Origin: Osmia lignaria lignaria
Lineage: Eukaryota; Arthropoda; Insecta; Hymenoptera; Megachilidae
Reading direction: 5' to 3'
DNA length: 64,000 nt
Assembly: GCF_051020975.1 (NCBI RefSeq)
Contig: NC_135034.1
Span: 7,316,001 to 7,380,000 of the forward strand
Shown here piece after piece: positions 41,115 through 53,524 of the stretch; positions within the stretch are counted from its first letter, which is position 1, and every line of letters begins with the position of its first letter. The notes under the pieces are model-generated. The model was not told the DNA's origin. It was given only the letters and a program-made list of their open reading frames with translations, and searched no databases. The position numbers and the translations under genes were made by a program.

Positions 41115-44100
41115 AGAAGGAGCAATGCTACAGGTGCTAAATGAATTTGTACATCTAATAAATTCTAAGGATATTCTAAGGAAATATTTGAAGGAATGTC
41201 GAATAACAGAAATTGAAAATAAAAGTGGCAGAAGACTTTCAGAGAGTCAAATACCTTCAAAATGTGTTTGAAGGAACATTCACGAGTGGACAGAGAATGC
41301 ATAAAAGAACAAAGAGCAAAGGACGAAAACTTATTTCCGTAATAGGTTAGAAGGTATTCCATTCTGGAATAGTTTGAGAAAGTTCAAAGAGAACGCGAGA
41401 GGAACGCCTAGCCTCTACGCCATAGTTCAAGATGGATCACCCTATTTCCTTGTATTTTTATCTCACCCACGTCGACGCCTTTATCTTCTTCCGATGAGAA
41501 ACTATTCTCACAGGTAATTCACTGGATGGATAGATGATGCACTAAAAGGATCCACGCTAAGAGATGGCAAGGTAAACGATAAGAAATCGTCTTTCACGTT
41601 CGCGCAATTTAACACATTCTTTCCTTGGATGATCGCGTGTCAGGAAACGCGTTTGTCAGATGAAGATCAGCTCGTTTATCGTTCGTTTCGAAAATCATTC
41701 CTATGAAACGACGAATCCATGGAGAAGTAGGATGTTATTAGGGAACGTGGTTTGATCTTCCTTCGTAGCTTCTCGACGAGATAAGAACTTGGAAATTTTT
41801 CATTTTTTCCCCCACTTATCACGCTGAAGCCCAGAGTACCAGCTGTATATTTTATTGTCCATTTAGAGTAGATAATATTACTCACTTGGGTTTGAAAGTG
41901 TTAACCCTTCTCTTAAAAAATAAGGAATAGTTTTGAATTTACAGTTACATGGATCCATAGAGGATTAACTTAAATTAACTTAAAATTTTAAAATAGCAAA
42001 TGTACATAAAATAGATGATAAATCTTAAATGTATTATTCAATGACCTCCTCTACGTCGTAAATTTAAAAAGTATCATAATCGCTAGATATATTCCCCAAT
42101 AAAGTCATATCGCATGAAATAACTTCCTGGCTGGATTCTATAATCGGTTTTGCTGGAAGCAAGCACCGAAAATTGTCCGAAATCTATTCGTTGTTATCAC
42201 CTCCAGGACAGGGCCACCGTTACGTGTTATGTTAGAGGATTAAGTGGCAAAATAGTAGTCCCTCGGAGCTGGTTCTTCTCTCTGACACACATAGAATCAA
42301 GCGAATTATCATAGTCCAACTGCAGTTAGCTGTTAGCGAGCATGCCACTTCGTTATCGCTGTTAAACTAAATTAAACCGGAAAACACGAGCACGGTGAGC
42401 GTAGTCGACAGAGTATTCAGGAGTTGTACGGGAGATGTGTGTCTCGAATAACTTCAAAGTTTTATTGTTCTAAAACCATGTTATCGAGCACTGAAATCTG
42501 GGAAAGTAGTGTTTTTTTTTTATTTCAATCAGAATAATATAAATTATTAATCAAGAAATAATTTTTTAATCTCAAAGTTTGAATGAAGTATTCCTAATTA
42601 CCTATACAGTATTTAATAATATTCAGAATTTCATTTCTTCTTTCATTTGCCTAAATTAACACTTTGATGTATCTGTGATTTTAATATTAAACTTTTTACA
42701 TTATTTACAAAATAAATATTTTATGAGGAAAAAAAAAGGGAAAGGAAACCTATTTTTCCAGTGGAGTAGAACTTCGGAATTTTGGTCGACGATTCTTTTT
42801 ATAAATATTGATTTTTAAATATCAATAGAATTTCCAATACGTCACTTCCTGGATCTTCAAAATAACATGTATGGGTTCGACAAGCAACAAGGACTATCTT
42901 GAAATTGTATTGGCACAAATGATCGAACCCGTGTCAATGTCCCCGACGTGGGATCTTGACAAATATTCCCTTCTGATTCAACAAATTTCTTTCCTCAACG
43001 TTTCTTGTTCTATCACCCTAAGGGACAAGAAATTCGTCGAAAAATATGCTATCAGGAGTACACCTACTTGAACCTACGGGCAGGAAGTATCCTATTATTC
43101 GAACTACGTATTCTTTGATCGATCTGAACTTCCACGATGGATCTGGGAAGTTTTATTTCCGAAAGAAGAAAGTGTTCTCGTGTCACGGTTAATACGCTTC
43201 CCAGGAAAATTTATGAGCGAGAAATGGAAATCTCGAATGCACGATGAACTCTTTTCATGGAAGGAAATCTCCTCGAGGATGGAGAATAGAGGCAAACGAG
43301 AAGTATGTGTACTTATAGTACGTATGCGTGTCTCTTTATATTCTCTCTTATTCCAGCCGTTATCGATACTCGGCTGGAATTGTTCCGAAATTGCTCTCGC
43401 GTAACGTTTATTTTTAAAATGAAACGCGTCAAAGGCCGCGAAAGACAAACTGAAATTTCTGAATAAAAGAAAAAGAAAAAAATGATTAGGTCCGTGCATA
43501 GATATGCCATATTTCCTAGGAATCAATTTTCAATTACAATTTTCAAAACAGCTGCCTCTTTCGTACTATTAATTGTACCTGTATCATAATTGGGAACCGC
43601 TGCACTACATAAAATAGCAAACGATAATCATAAATAAGAAATCATGTTTGAATAGGTGATTTTGTATCCCTTCTTCGCACACACATCACGTGTCGACGAT
43701 TTCGAAGAAACATAAATGGCGCGTACTCTAAAAGTTAGTACGAGGAGAATAAAGCAGGCATAGGTGGCATCGCGCGTATCCCTCTTATTTATGCAGCCAC
43801 GAATCTGATACGAATCTAGTACATGCATTCGATCCGCTCGAACACGCGCAGCATCGAGAAGAATTCGAAGCAGAACGGAGCACGGGAATCCGTGAAAAGA
43901 GCAGGATTTCCTGCGCTCCGTCACGAGATGATTCGCGGTATTTTTCACGGGTTAAATCGTTACCCCAGATCGTTCGTCTTCGCGATACTCGCGATTCTTT
44001 GTAAGAAAAATGGAAAACTGATCTCTTCGTGGGCTACCGTGTTTCATCATCGTGAAACGAGCATCCGAGCGTGATCCATAGATCACGATAAAGAAGTGAA

Positions 44101-45156
44101 ATCCGTTTGAGTTGTCGATCGAACACGCAGAGACTAAATGTTAGAACGTCGATTCGCTGAGTTGCATCTTCTTTCTTCTCTAATGATGCAACAGAATTCT
44201 TTTTATTAATGCAGCGTCGATTCTTGAATTATGTTTCGGATACCCGAATAAATTTATGTGGTGGAGATTTTTTAATTGTGTCACTATTCTTGCAAACCGA
44301 TGATACGTTCACTATTATTGCACAATTGGGAATTTCTCCGTCACAAATAAATTTGGAAGTTCATTATCAGTACTCTATAATTAATCGAGCGAATTCGAAG
44401 TGTATAAACAACGTTCCAGCCATACATTGGACAATCGATTTCGAAAAGCAAAGAACGACGTGAAACGAAGCATGCGCGACCAATAAATTCAACGTGCCAA
44501 CGCAAAGTTCGGTATTGCAGTTTTCCAATTGCGTGACGTAACGCAATGGATGCAATTTTATTCTCCGTCCATTTAGTTGAATCATAAAAATTGTCGGGAC
44601 GATGGAACGGATACCGCGTGGTATTCGTTAAAATTTGGAATACCGATAGAAAGATAACTATTTTAACCAACTATTTCTCACTACAATTTTGCTATCCAGA
44701 AAGTGAAAATGGTATCTGAAACTTTTTTTCTCTCGAATATTTTCTGCAGGATTTTAACCTGACCTGAACAAATTTAACTTACCATAGCCTGTTTTTATGA
44801 GAATGGAGGAAATGCGTTTACATACGTTGTACACAGAACCGCAATGGGTTATAATTTTCAAACTTAATAATTGAGCTTTTGCAGAAAAGTTTGGCTAAAA
44901 TTTCGCCCGCCAAAATCCACGAGCCAAGGTTCCTTCGTTCAACGTATGTACAATCTCAGCAGCCTAATCTCCCAGCAATGGATGACCCAGGCGAGTAGCC
45001 AAGAGTTTGTTTCGCAAACGGTTCCGTTCGATAACGTACGTGTTCCCAAGTTCCTAGTTCGTAAAACGCTCAATTTAGAGGGTTTGAAAGTTACGAAGCT
45101 CGTGTCGACGATTCGACGATACACGTTAAAAAAAGAGGATGGGAAGAGTTGGGTGT
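41115..45156. other. Non-coding stretch, several uninformative frames
   Basis: Alternating AT-rich and CpG-rich DNA. Frames at 42871-43071, 43104-43526 (minus, 140 codons) and 43628-44074 overlap on opposite strands without recognised domains. A perfect 9-bp stem hairpin is at 43351-43379 (TTCCAGCCG / CGGCTGGAA, 11-base loop). The short frame after TTTTGCAG at about 44882 (SLAKISPAKIHEPRFL...) has a plausible acceptor but no other support. Confidence 0.3.
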
Positions 45157-45179
45157 AAAAAAAAAAAAAAAAAAAAAAA
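45157..45179 (+). repeat. A23 homopolymer
   Basis: An uninterrupted run of 23 A follows a 95-codon plus frame (44871-45158) and precedes TACGGTAG. It could be the tail of a decayed retrocopy, but no AATAAA lies just upstream and no target duplication was found. On the minus strand it encodes the phenylalanine run in the 186-codon frame 44939-45499, which I therefore distrust. Confidence 0.7.
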
Positions 45180-45184
45180 TACGG

Positions 45185-47575
45185 TAGAACACTCGTTGCC
45201 AAAAAATTTACAGTTCGCCGACAGAATAGCTGAGCCGTAAATATTTTTCCTGGTCGACGACCCACGAGAATTATTTCCTCTCTCTTTATGTTTCCCACTC
45301 TAGTATGCAAGCCACCGTGGTCGCCCTGTATATCTCGTAGCCTTTTGCGGCTTGCAACGACTTCTTCCATCGACCTGGAATCTCCTCTCTCGTTCGCCCA
45401 GATTTCATTCAATCTCCTACCTAACCAAGCCGAGAAATGAAATTCCTTTTTTTTTTTTCTTTCTTTCTTTTCTATACTCATCGGTCCGTGCGGTTGCATC
45501 GGTTTTTACATTGCGACTCCGGGCTTCACGGTGCTCGATTCTTCACTCGGGACATCCAGTTCACGAGTCACATCGAAATATACACGAGTGCCTATGATTT
45601 CGTCGAATGGACACGAACCAGTGATTCTTCGATAAAACGGCTGTTCCGTGAAACGGATACGAATCATTGATTCATCGATTAATCGTCGATGGAAACATTC
45701 GGGGTCAATCGTGAAGGAGGACTTTGATGAATAATATGCAACAGTGCTTTGATTGTCAGTCAGTGAAATTTTAATACATTTTGCTTGTACATTTGGTAAA
45801 ATTGTTACAGCTAATGAGTACCTATTATTTGTACTTTAGTGTTAGGGTTGTTACCCTAATGATCGGACAAATTTATTTGCTGGACAAACTGTTACGAAAA
45901 ATTCCTCTAATAATCCGATCATCCACTGTAGTATATTGTTCTGTGCATTTTTCAAAATTCCTAGCATTCTTATACTTTGAATTCTGACGAATACCAAAAT
46001 TAAACGACACAAATACAGGCCGAGAACAGAATCAGTCGCGTTCAATTTTAGAAGTTAAATAAAAGCCATTCTCGAGACGATGCAACGACGGTTTTTCCAG
46101 CTTTCATCCGAGCTTTTCTTTCGCAATCGATGCGTTCATCGATCGACTATGAAATGTGACCGAGCAGAATGTTCTGTCGTTGATTAATTGTTTCTCGAAG
46201 GGGGAAAAAGGTGTAGATGACAGAAAGGCTTCGGGTGGATGTAAGAAATCGGTGAAACTATTCGTTCTATCCGGAGTTTTTACAACTTCCTAACAAACGT
46301 TGAAAGAATATTGTGAACGCGGAAGAACGCCAGCCTCTGACATCTTTTTCCCGGATTTTTTTTTTCACGATGAAGGAAGAAAAATTAGAGCCTCGATTGC
46401 TGCAGGCGACCCTCGTGGATCACCCTCCGCAACACTTGAAATTTTACTGCCCCCAATCCGGATACTGAATTTCCCGCGCGAGGAATTACAAATGGAGACG
46501 TTATTGAACGTGCCGTAGTTGAAATGCCGGGAAATTTACGGTCGGTTGACAGAATTTTACGAGTCTAACTTGGAATGCTCGCGAGATTGGAATCAATTAT
46601 TAGAAGAGAACATTGTAAGAAAGAATTCAGTAACTTCAAAATTAAAAAACATTGCATTATTTTTTTGAAAGTTTCATCTTCAAGTAGAGGAGGAGGTAGG
46701 AATATGAACTGGGGTGTTATTAGGGTGCCACCATTAAAAGTCAAATTTATCTAAAATTAATTATTTATTTCTTATTTTTGAAATTTCTTTCTAATTACAA
46801 TTTTTTTATTATCTTTGGTGTGTAAATAATTTTGAAATTTCTTTCTGTTACGTGTTACCTTTTGAGCCCTGGTCCATATCACCACTCCGTTTCCTTCACT
46901 TTTTTAACAAGATTTCTTTAAAATAGCATAGCTTTAAATTAATCGATTTTTACCTCATATATTATCTGCAGCCTATGAGCTGTCATTTTCATCCTTCCCG
47001 ATTTTTAAATCTTTAACTTTTTTTTCCGAAACAAGAAAAGTGGTCCGTTTGCCCTCTTCCTCTATACATCTCGATTATATCCGGAAGTGTAAGGAGGCAG
47101 TTGCAACTGAAAATCGAAGACTATTTTTCACATTAGGTCAATAGAAACCACGAGGTGGGGTGATCCTTCTGGTTAGGACGCTTTAACGCGAGTCTTGCCC
47201 TGGCATACGAGCGAAACGGCAAAAACAATAGACCGTCCCGAGCACGCGGCAGGATTTATGCCAGGCTTCCGTTGAAAATTTTAACCCCCTTTCGCCAGAT
47301 ATTAACACTTGTCATGTGCACTCTGCAACGCTGGCAAGGAAACATAGCTAACCTGGCCGCTTTTGACTTTGATGAAGCTTCCTCGATCCGTTCCATGCTA
47401 TTGCTGGACATCGTTCCTTCCTGGGTGATCAATTTGTTGCTAATTCCTCAAGTTACTGGCTTCATCTTGCAGTGATGAATAATTAGAAAATTTGAATTTT
47501 CACTTGGAATTATAGACTGTCTAATAATTCACTGCTGTTGAGGTCATTCATTTACTATAGCAATTCGTTTGTTGA
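45185..47575. other. Non-coding stretch, nothing recognised
   Basis: 45240-45660 is balanced in composition with a T-rich tract at 45447-45470; frames here overlap on both strands. 45680-47560 alternates AT-rich and CpG-rich segments. No repeat family copy, splice pair or RNA gene is evident. Confidence 0.3.
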
Positions 47576-47579
47576 TTAA

Positions 47580-47735
47580 TCCTTGAACAGTGGAGCCTGG
47601 CTCAATTGTGATCCAAACTTACAAAAGTTGTACGAGGGCATTTAACCTAAAATTAATATATAATTTTTAAGCGAAAGGGTTTCAAATATTCGAAAGATAT
47701 TTTTGAAAGGAGCAATGTAAAATTCAGAAAAATTC
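47580..47735 (-). mobile_element. piggyBac-type MITE, family 1 (right half)
   Basis: TTAA (47576-47579) then TCCTTGAACAGTGGAGCCTG, the inverted right end. It continues to AAAGGAGCAATGTAAAATTC (47706-47725), the body start as seen inverted at 2931. The core end (GGCGGACCATGG) is missing. Interior 47620-47700 is diverged. Confidence 0.5.
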
Positions 47736-47739
47736 TGTT

Positions 47740-49528
47740 TTGCTCGGACAAACGGTCAAACTGTATCTTCGTTATTAAATAGATTGATTTGAAGAAGAAA
47801 TTAGTCATATTAGGAGGGTGGATTTGAAATCGATAGCTCTTCAATTTGACCCGAAGCTAAGCGGCAACAGGACATTGTTCACGGACGCAACCCTATCCTA
47901 ATTGCCCTGGCATTGTTCGAAATCGTGAGAAGTACGAGTCGGGTTCGTTAATTATTTAGCGTTCGATCGATCTCACGTACCGCTTGGCAAACATACTGCG
48001 TTAAAACATTGTTTACTTTGAACAATAATGCGCCATGGTAAACGTTGCGGCAAAATGATATTCGCCACGTTTGCACGGTTGTTATTCATTGGTTGATTAA
48101 ACCATTAAGCGAATGCGTTGAATTTCCCTTCTGGATATCATATGGGACTCTCTGTATCCTCTGGTAGAAACATTTTCTATTATTTGCTTTAATTCTATTA
48201 CTGTGGTTATTTATAATAGAAAAAGCTTAAAAAATGCTGAGTCTTTTAAAATTCATTTGCTGGGTTGTGTTCAAATTGAATCGTTTAAAAAGTATCTATA
48301 CGAGAGTTGATTAAAATAAATGTAGATAGATTTTATTGAACAAAAAACATGCAAACGAGATAAAATAGGGATGCGTAAATACGTTGTAGGGTTTTCTGGA
48401 AAATTCTCGTTGGAAAATGGAACGTCAACAACAGAGAGAAATCGACCATACGATTCTTGAGAAGAGATTTAATTGGTCGTTAAGCGACCGTTCGTTTCGA
48501 CCCGATAGGACACTCTTCTTGTTCAATTAACGCTAATTACACTTAACTACGATAATAACGATGTACGGGCACCGATCCTTCTGTAAAGTATCGATGAAAT
48601 TGTGCAGCTACATTGACGATCGAAAGTCTTAATACTTAATCGTTTAACTGGTACATTTCATTTTAGAATATTTGTATTATGGTATATGCAAGTATGGTAT
48701 ATTATGGTATATTGAAGTCCAAGCATTGATAGATTTTAGATTTGATTATCTTTTTTTAATGGAATCATTTAAATACCCTACCCTGAATAAAAAAAATTCA
48801 ATAATTTTGTATGCTTTAAATGGAAGCCTAAATTTTAATTATCTTTATCTGAAAATGAATCGAAGCATCGTTGTATAACACTGGATCACGATCGACAGGA
48901 ACATTTCGCAAGAACCTAGACTCTGGAATACTCTAGATTCTAAAGCCTAAGTTCTCTCTATCTTCAAGTAGAATAAGACGCCTCCAGAATCGCGGCTGTT
49001 ACTAATCAAGCAGTCAAACACGAGCATCGCTCTATCATTGCCAAATTAACATCCGCGACCTGGTTCGAGCCGCAAGATGTGCACGCTTTGAAACGTTCTC
49101 ACGATATCGATCCTCGCCGGGAGAGGAGTCTTCTATTAGTCAGTGGAACCGTCGAAATAAGGGTAGACTTTAAGGAGCGCGACTGTAAGGAAGGCGGGTA
49201 CCCGTGAGTCGTTAATGAATTATTCAGACGATGATTTGCATGAGCTGGTGCAAACGTCAGAGTTGGTTTCGGTTTCGGGATGGTTCTACTAATGGCCTGG
49301 TTTTTGCGCTTCGTCGACGGTGTGTCGTACGTCGTCAGCCTTAAAAACCAACTCTCCAGTCGAGGTTTATTATGTTTACGCAGGTAAATATACTACGTAC
49401 CAGGAGATGATGAATAAATAAGCCCGAGGAAATGGGCTGTTTCAATGGAGTCACGGAAAGACGAGAATATTATATTGTATTCGTGGTATTAGAGTAGGGT
49501 CACTGAGGAAGTAGTAAGGCGGGCAAGA
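47740..49528. other. Non-coding stretch with a possible regulatory island (49010-49400)
   Basis: 48670-48710 contains a short tandem ATGGTATAT (three copies). 49010-49400 is CpG-rich, free of the repeat families, and holds GTTAATGAATTATT (49211-49224) and the POU octamer ATTTGCAT (49234-49241) within 31 bp. No frame is convincing there, so a regulatory element is the more likely use if it is functional. Confidence 0.3.
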
Positions 49529-49532
49529 TTAA

Positions 49533-49685
49533 CCCTTTCAATACGGCGAAAAAATTAGTTCGAGTGCGCCCCATTACCGGGAATAGTTATTTCTCCACCA
49601 AGTGATTATTATCAAGATAAAATAACTTTTCTGCCTGAAAGGCTGAAGGTCTGGGACAGCATATGTCCTGTTCGGTATGAAAGGG
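49533..49685. mobile_element. Complete piggyBac-type MITE with perfect TTAA duplication
   Basis: TTAA (49529-49532), CCCTTTCAATACGGCG at the left, TTCGGTATGAAAGGG at the right, TTAA (49686-49689). The right end read inward is CCCTTTCATACCGAACAGG, matching the left over about 13 bp with a one-base gap. The 153-bp body has no open frame. Intact target duplications make it one of the least eroded elements here. Confidence 0.7.
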
Positions 49686-49689
49686 TTAA

Positions 49690-50940
49690 GGTATGTTTTT
49701 TTTTCTCGAACAAGTCGTCGGAAGTGCCGGGGTACTTTCCACTTTCAATGATTTTCAAAATTCTCAATCTAATTTACAACTCTCATTCATCTGATTTCCT
49801 TGTAAACTTTACGCTATCGCGTGATATCGTCTGCCCTTCGCAACATGCCCCTCATCACTGATCGGTAATCGTAATAAGTCCGACTTCCCTTAGGTGCCCG
49901 GGCGGGCAACCTGCCCGAGCATGCCTGTATCAGAGGGAAAATTTAGAAAATTGAAAATACGATTTAATTTTGCACTAACTCAGTATCCCCACAGTATATC
50001 CCGCAGTGATCTTCGTTCATTCTTCCCTGCCTTACGACTGAAGCGCACCTGTTGAGCTTATTAACAAAGTGGCCGTTTATCGGCGAATCGCCCTTTAAAT
50101 TCCCAGCTTTTCGTTTCCAACATCCATTCTACGAGGAAAATCCCTAATTCTTATCAGTCAGATCCTCACACGTTGCTCGATCAACATAGAGAATTGATTC
50201 ACTTAATAAGGAAATATTTGAGCTGCTCTTGGCAGGAACTCGTGTGGATTTAATTTAACCGAGTCAACGATGTAAGACTGCCAACCAATTGGATTTCATT
50301 TCTAAAATAACAATCGCTCTTTTGTATCTCGTTTCGAGTTCAAACTGTAGACATAATACTTATACGTTATGTACATTTCTAATTGCGCCTTCTATCAAAT
50401 TCGTGGCTTTATAAGATGGCCTACTTCGCGGAACGCACGAGCGAGTTCATTATTCATTAGAATTAGATGATGGAAAAGCGAATGGAGAGGAGAAGGAACA
50501 AGCGTGAAGATAACGCGAGTTTCCTGGGCTTTTGTGCCAACGATCATTCCCAGCAACACCTAAAGCAAGTCTATGCAGGGATTTAATTAGAGAGGTCGTA
50601 CGAGGATGGATCTCTTTGATGGAAATACTGGGCTGGTATAGTCGACGCATAAACTCGACGGCTCTGTTTCTCCTATCTAAGTTGCCGTTGCAGGGGCGTC
50701 GGATAACTGTCTCTTTGTCCCCAAAGCCGGGTTCGTACGCGTAAAAGAGTCATCATTGATACTCAAAGGAACCTCGAATCTTAATTTCATTTCTCCTCCT
50801 ATCAGACTATAATGAAATTGCGTTAGAAGCGACGAAACGGCCGAAATAATGTAGAGTTTCAAGAGGAGAAGTTTTCTTTCTCCCTCGAGTACGTTTTTAG
50901 CAATTCTAGTTTTGTATGAAAATAGAAAATTTGATGGGAA
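49690..50940. other. Non-coding stretch with a GC hairpin and a MITE fragment
   Basis: CGGGCA-ACC-TGCCCG (49903-49917) is a perfect 6-bp GC stem inside an isolated GC-rich patch. GAAAATTTAGAAAATTGAAA at 49936 followed by ATACGATTTAATTTTG matches the inverted body of family 1 (fragment). 50450-50860 is moderately GC-rich with opposed short frames, uninformative. Confidence 0.35.
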
Positions 50941-50944
50941 AAGA

Positions 50945-52345
50945 GGAACTCACCTTTGCTTCTAAGTGCCTTAATTTCAATTAATTATTCATAATAGTAT
51001 TCTGAAATTCTGTTTAATCGAGATGCGAATCGAACCGGTTATTGAACAAAAGCAATTTATCTTTCTCAGCTCTTGACACCTGTTTCTAAAAGTTCAACGT
51101 ACCGTTGTCATTCAAAGAAGATTACCCGTGTCTGCTTCGTCCCCGTTAATTTTCCAGGACGTTTTAAACGGTATAACCAGAACGTTAACTCCGAACCACG
51201 ATGAACGAAAAGATCGAATCGCATTCGACGTGTACAGGTTGTTAAAAGACTGTAAACTTTTCCTCTGTACGAGATTTCGGTGCCGCCGTATGGCATGACA
51301 AATCGGTTTTATGCATTTTTCTCCTGTCTTTTTACGATTATCGATTACCATTTCATCGGAAATGCTATTGTGTCAATTGTTCTTACATTCACATTATTTT
51401 ATCAATGCTTCAATGAACAATCGTTCATTGGAGGGGCTTTTTAAAAAGCTTTTCAAATTAATGTTTTATTGGGAAAAGTCGAGGATTTCCTGGGAATTGT
51501 TAAATATACATTGAAAGAACATTATTCGTTTAGCTCTTAATGATTTTTCGCTCTGTAATCATTTGCACAGTGATTCCAGAATATGTTTCCAAAAGAGAGA
51601 ATACAAAATGTACTATTCTGGAGGAATTAATTTATTTTTCGTTTGTATGGTTTTATTAGCGTAATTATGAAACTCATATTTCTTCATAAAATTACTTAAA
51701 GTAGGAAATGTAATTTTGCTTTTAACAATTTTCAATTTTTTATTGAAGATTCAGCGAAATGGAATAAAATTTATGGAATCATTTAGAGAATATCTGATTG
51801 AAAAGTATAGGGCAGAGGAATTCCTTTGAACCACAGAATTGCTCGTTCCTTTGATGATAGATGGGTGTTGAGCCGTCGAACGCGTGAAGATGTCGAAAAA
51901 AAAGGTCGAAGCTCAAAGGGAGGAAAGGAGAAGTGGATAAAAACGGGGTAATATTACGACGCGGAAAGGGCGGTTGCTCGATGTGGGAAGCCACGGTTCT
52001 TTTTGCCTGCGGCATCGTCGAGTTCTTAATTAAATTCACCCATCCTCCGGTTTGCAAAAGGAAAAGTCTCGAGGAAAAGTAGTCACGAGCTCGCGAATTA
52101 AAGCTACCACGCGATGAGAGGCGGCGATCGTTTGATTTCTGTTCAGTAAAGTGTCAAACTTTAGTGAAATCTAGTTTCCGTCAAATTAAATTGAAAATGT
52201 TTTATAAAACTGAGAAAAATCATTTTCTCTCAAGGAGTATAAATTAAAAATGTTTCAAATTAAATAATAACTAAGATTCTTCTGATTTGCTTCATTTCTT
52301 TATTCTCAACAACTGATCTGAAATTTTCAAATATATCCTGGTATT
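50945..52345. other. Non-coding stretch, nothing recognised
   Basis: The minus strand has a good donor-like sequence (GCAAAG|GTGAGT, at about 50951-50956) but no clear acceptor upstream. Frames at 51108-51351 and 51779-52057 overlap or are low in complexity. AT-rich near 51550-51780 and 52150-52320. Confidence 0.3.
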
Positions 52346-52349
52346 TATT

Positions 52350-52373
52350 ATAACAGGCTCCGCTGTTCACAGG
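52350..52373 (+). mobile_element. piggyBac-type MITE, family 1 (right end only)
   Basis: AACAGGCTCCGCTGTTCACAGG followed by TTAA (52374-52377); read inward CCTGTGAACAGCGGAGCCTG, the same as the 47580 end (TCCTTGAACAGTGGAGCCTG). The rest of the element is not recognised. Confidence 0.5.
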
Positions 52374-52379
52374 TTAAAA

Positions 52380-52800
52380 TAAGAAGTTTTTAATTTCTTA
52401 ATAAGGGAAGTCAGCTGAGTTTTTTGAACCCCCTAGATGCATTATTGAAACTGAAATACTTACGAAAATAAATAACCAATATTTAATTAATGAATAAATA
52501 CAGATTTTAACATCATTTGGTTGGATTGCAAGACATATCGCGTTTGTCTGTAAATAATTAAACGATCATATATCTGCATGACAATTACAAAGTGACGAAA
52601 TTCGTGCTATACAACGATATACAATATACCATGACAGACGGTTCCGTTTTCATACGAATAAACAATAAATTACAAACAATTGCGTCGAATCGTCGGTCCC
52701 GAACGACGTTTCGCCAATGTTTCGGAAATTGCAAGCGTTAATATCTACGTGTTATCGTCGTCGCTACGCGCGAAACCGATAAAAGAGACGGCCGTTTCGG
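52380..52800. other. AT-rich non-coding stretch
   Basis: Nothing recognised. The sequence becomes CpG-rich from about 52680, leading into the long minus-strand open frame. Confidence 0.35.
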
Positions 52801-52808
52801 GATTATAA

Positions 52809-53519
52809 TTAATTGGTTTCCCAGTGATTTCGCAGTTGTGGCGATCGCTGCGTCGCCAAATTGCAGCCTGATGCCGATGTCGAATGAAAAATTGATGCTT
52901 TTAAATCGGTTGCTTCGCTGAATGTCCATATTTTGTTAATGTACGAAATGCAGTGAAGATTCGAAACGAAAAAAAAAAGAAAAAAAAATCCTACTAATCG
53001 ATATTTATACGCAGAAACTTGGTATCGTAGAGGGCACCGTAAGGAAATCGGAAATACAGAGTAGTGCAACTGGATCAACCAGGCAGAATCCCTATTTATG
53101 GGAACTATTTCGACATACGTGCACCGGATATCCTCCCTAGGTGTCGTTCTCCATAAAACATTGAAATCCTCAATGATAGCAAAATCAATAGTATTGGCGA
53201 TAGATCGAAGCTTTATTTTGTCGAATAAAAGTCTGTTCTTAATAACGAGACTTGGAACGATGCCTTTGAATCCTCTCCACTTGACAAATTTTACTTCCCT
53301 CCGACATGTTTTCTTTGAATTTGAAGTTGTTGTTATTTGTACAAAATGAGAGTAATTAAAATTATTTTGAGAAATCACCGTGCGTCTTAAGACACATTTG
53401 TCATTTCTATTAGTACTTTTGTTGAATTGGACGGTTCTAATTTCATAATTACCAGCTTTCAATCCCCGAATCTTGTGTACATCTGAAACTATTGTATTAT
53501 GTAGGTATTTTCTCTCCAA
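52809..53519 (-). other. Unusually long open frame (236 codons), function unknown
   Basis: Starts at ATG (53519-53517) and runs to a stop near 52809. By my rough estimate a frame this long is expected well under once by chance in a window of this size and composition. The translation is mixed and basic for about 175 residues (segments KFVKWRGFKGIVPSL, TIDFAIIEDFNVLWRTT), then has a phenylalanine-rich run (FFFLFFF) from a T/C tract, then about 50 residues. No domain, signal peptide or catalytic motif is recognised. No promoter or AATAAA is obvious. It could be one exon, a decayed gene or chance. Confidence 0.2.
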
Positions 53520-53524
53520 TTACG

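Noticed and set aside
43104..43526. 140-codon minus-strand frame
   Set aside because: Overlaps other frames on both strands, arginine/serine/phenylalanine-rich, no domain. Consistent with chance in TCGA-rich DNA.
44939..45499. 186-codon minus-strand open frame
   Set aside because: It reads through the 23-base A run (giving a phenylalanine run) and another T/A tract, and overlaps two plus-strand frames. No recognised motif; best explained by low stop density in low-complexity DNA.
47850..47880. CCCGAAGCTAAGCGGCAAC, faintly like the internal control region of 5S rRNA
   Set aside because: Only a short word resembles it; the flanking 5S sequence and overall length are absent.
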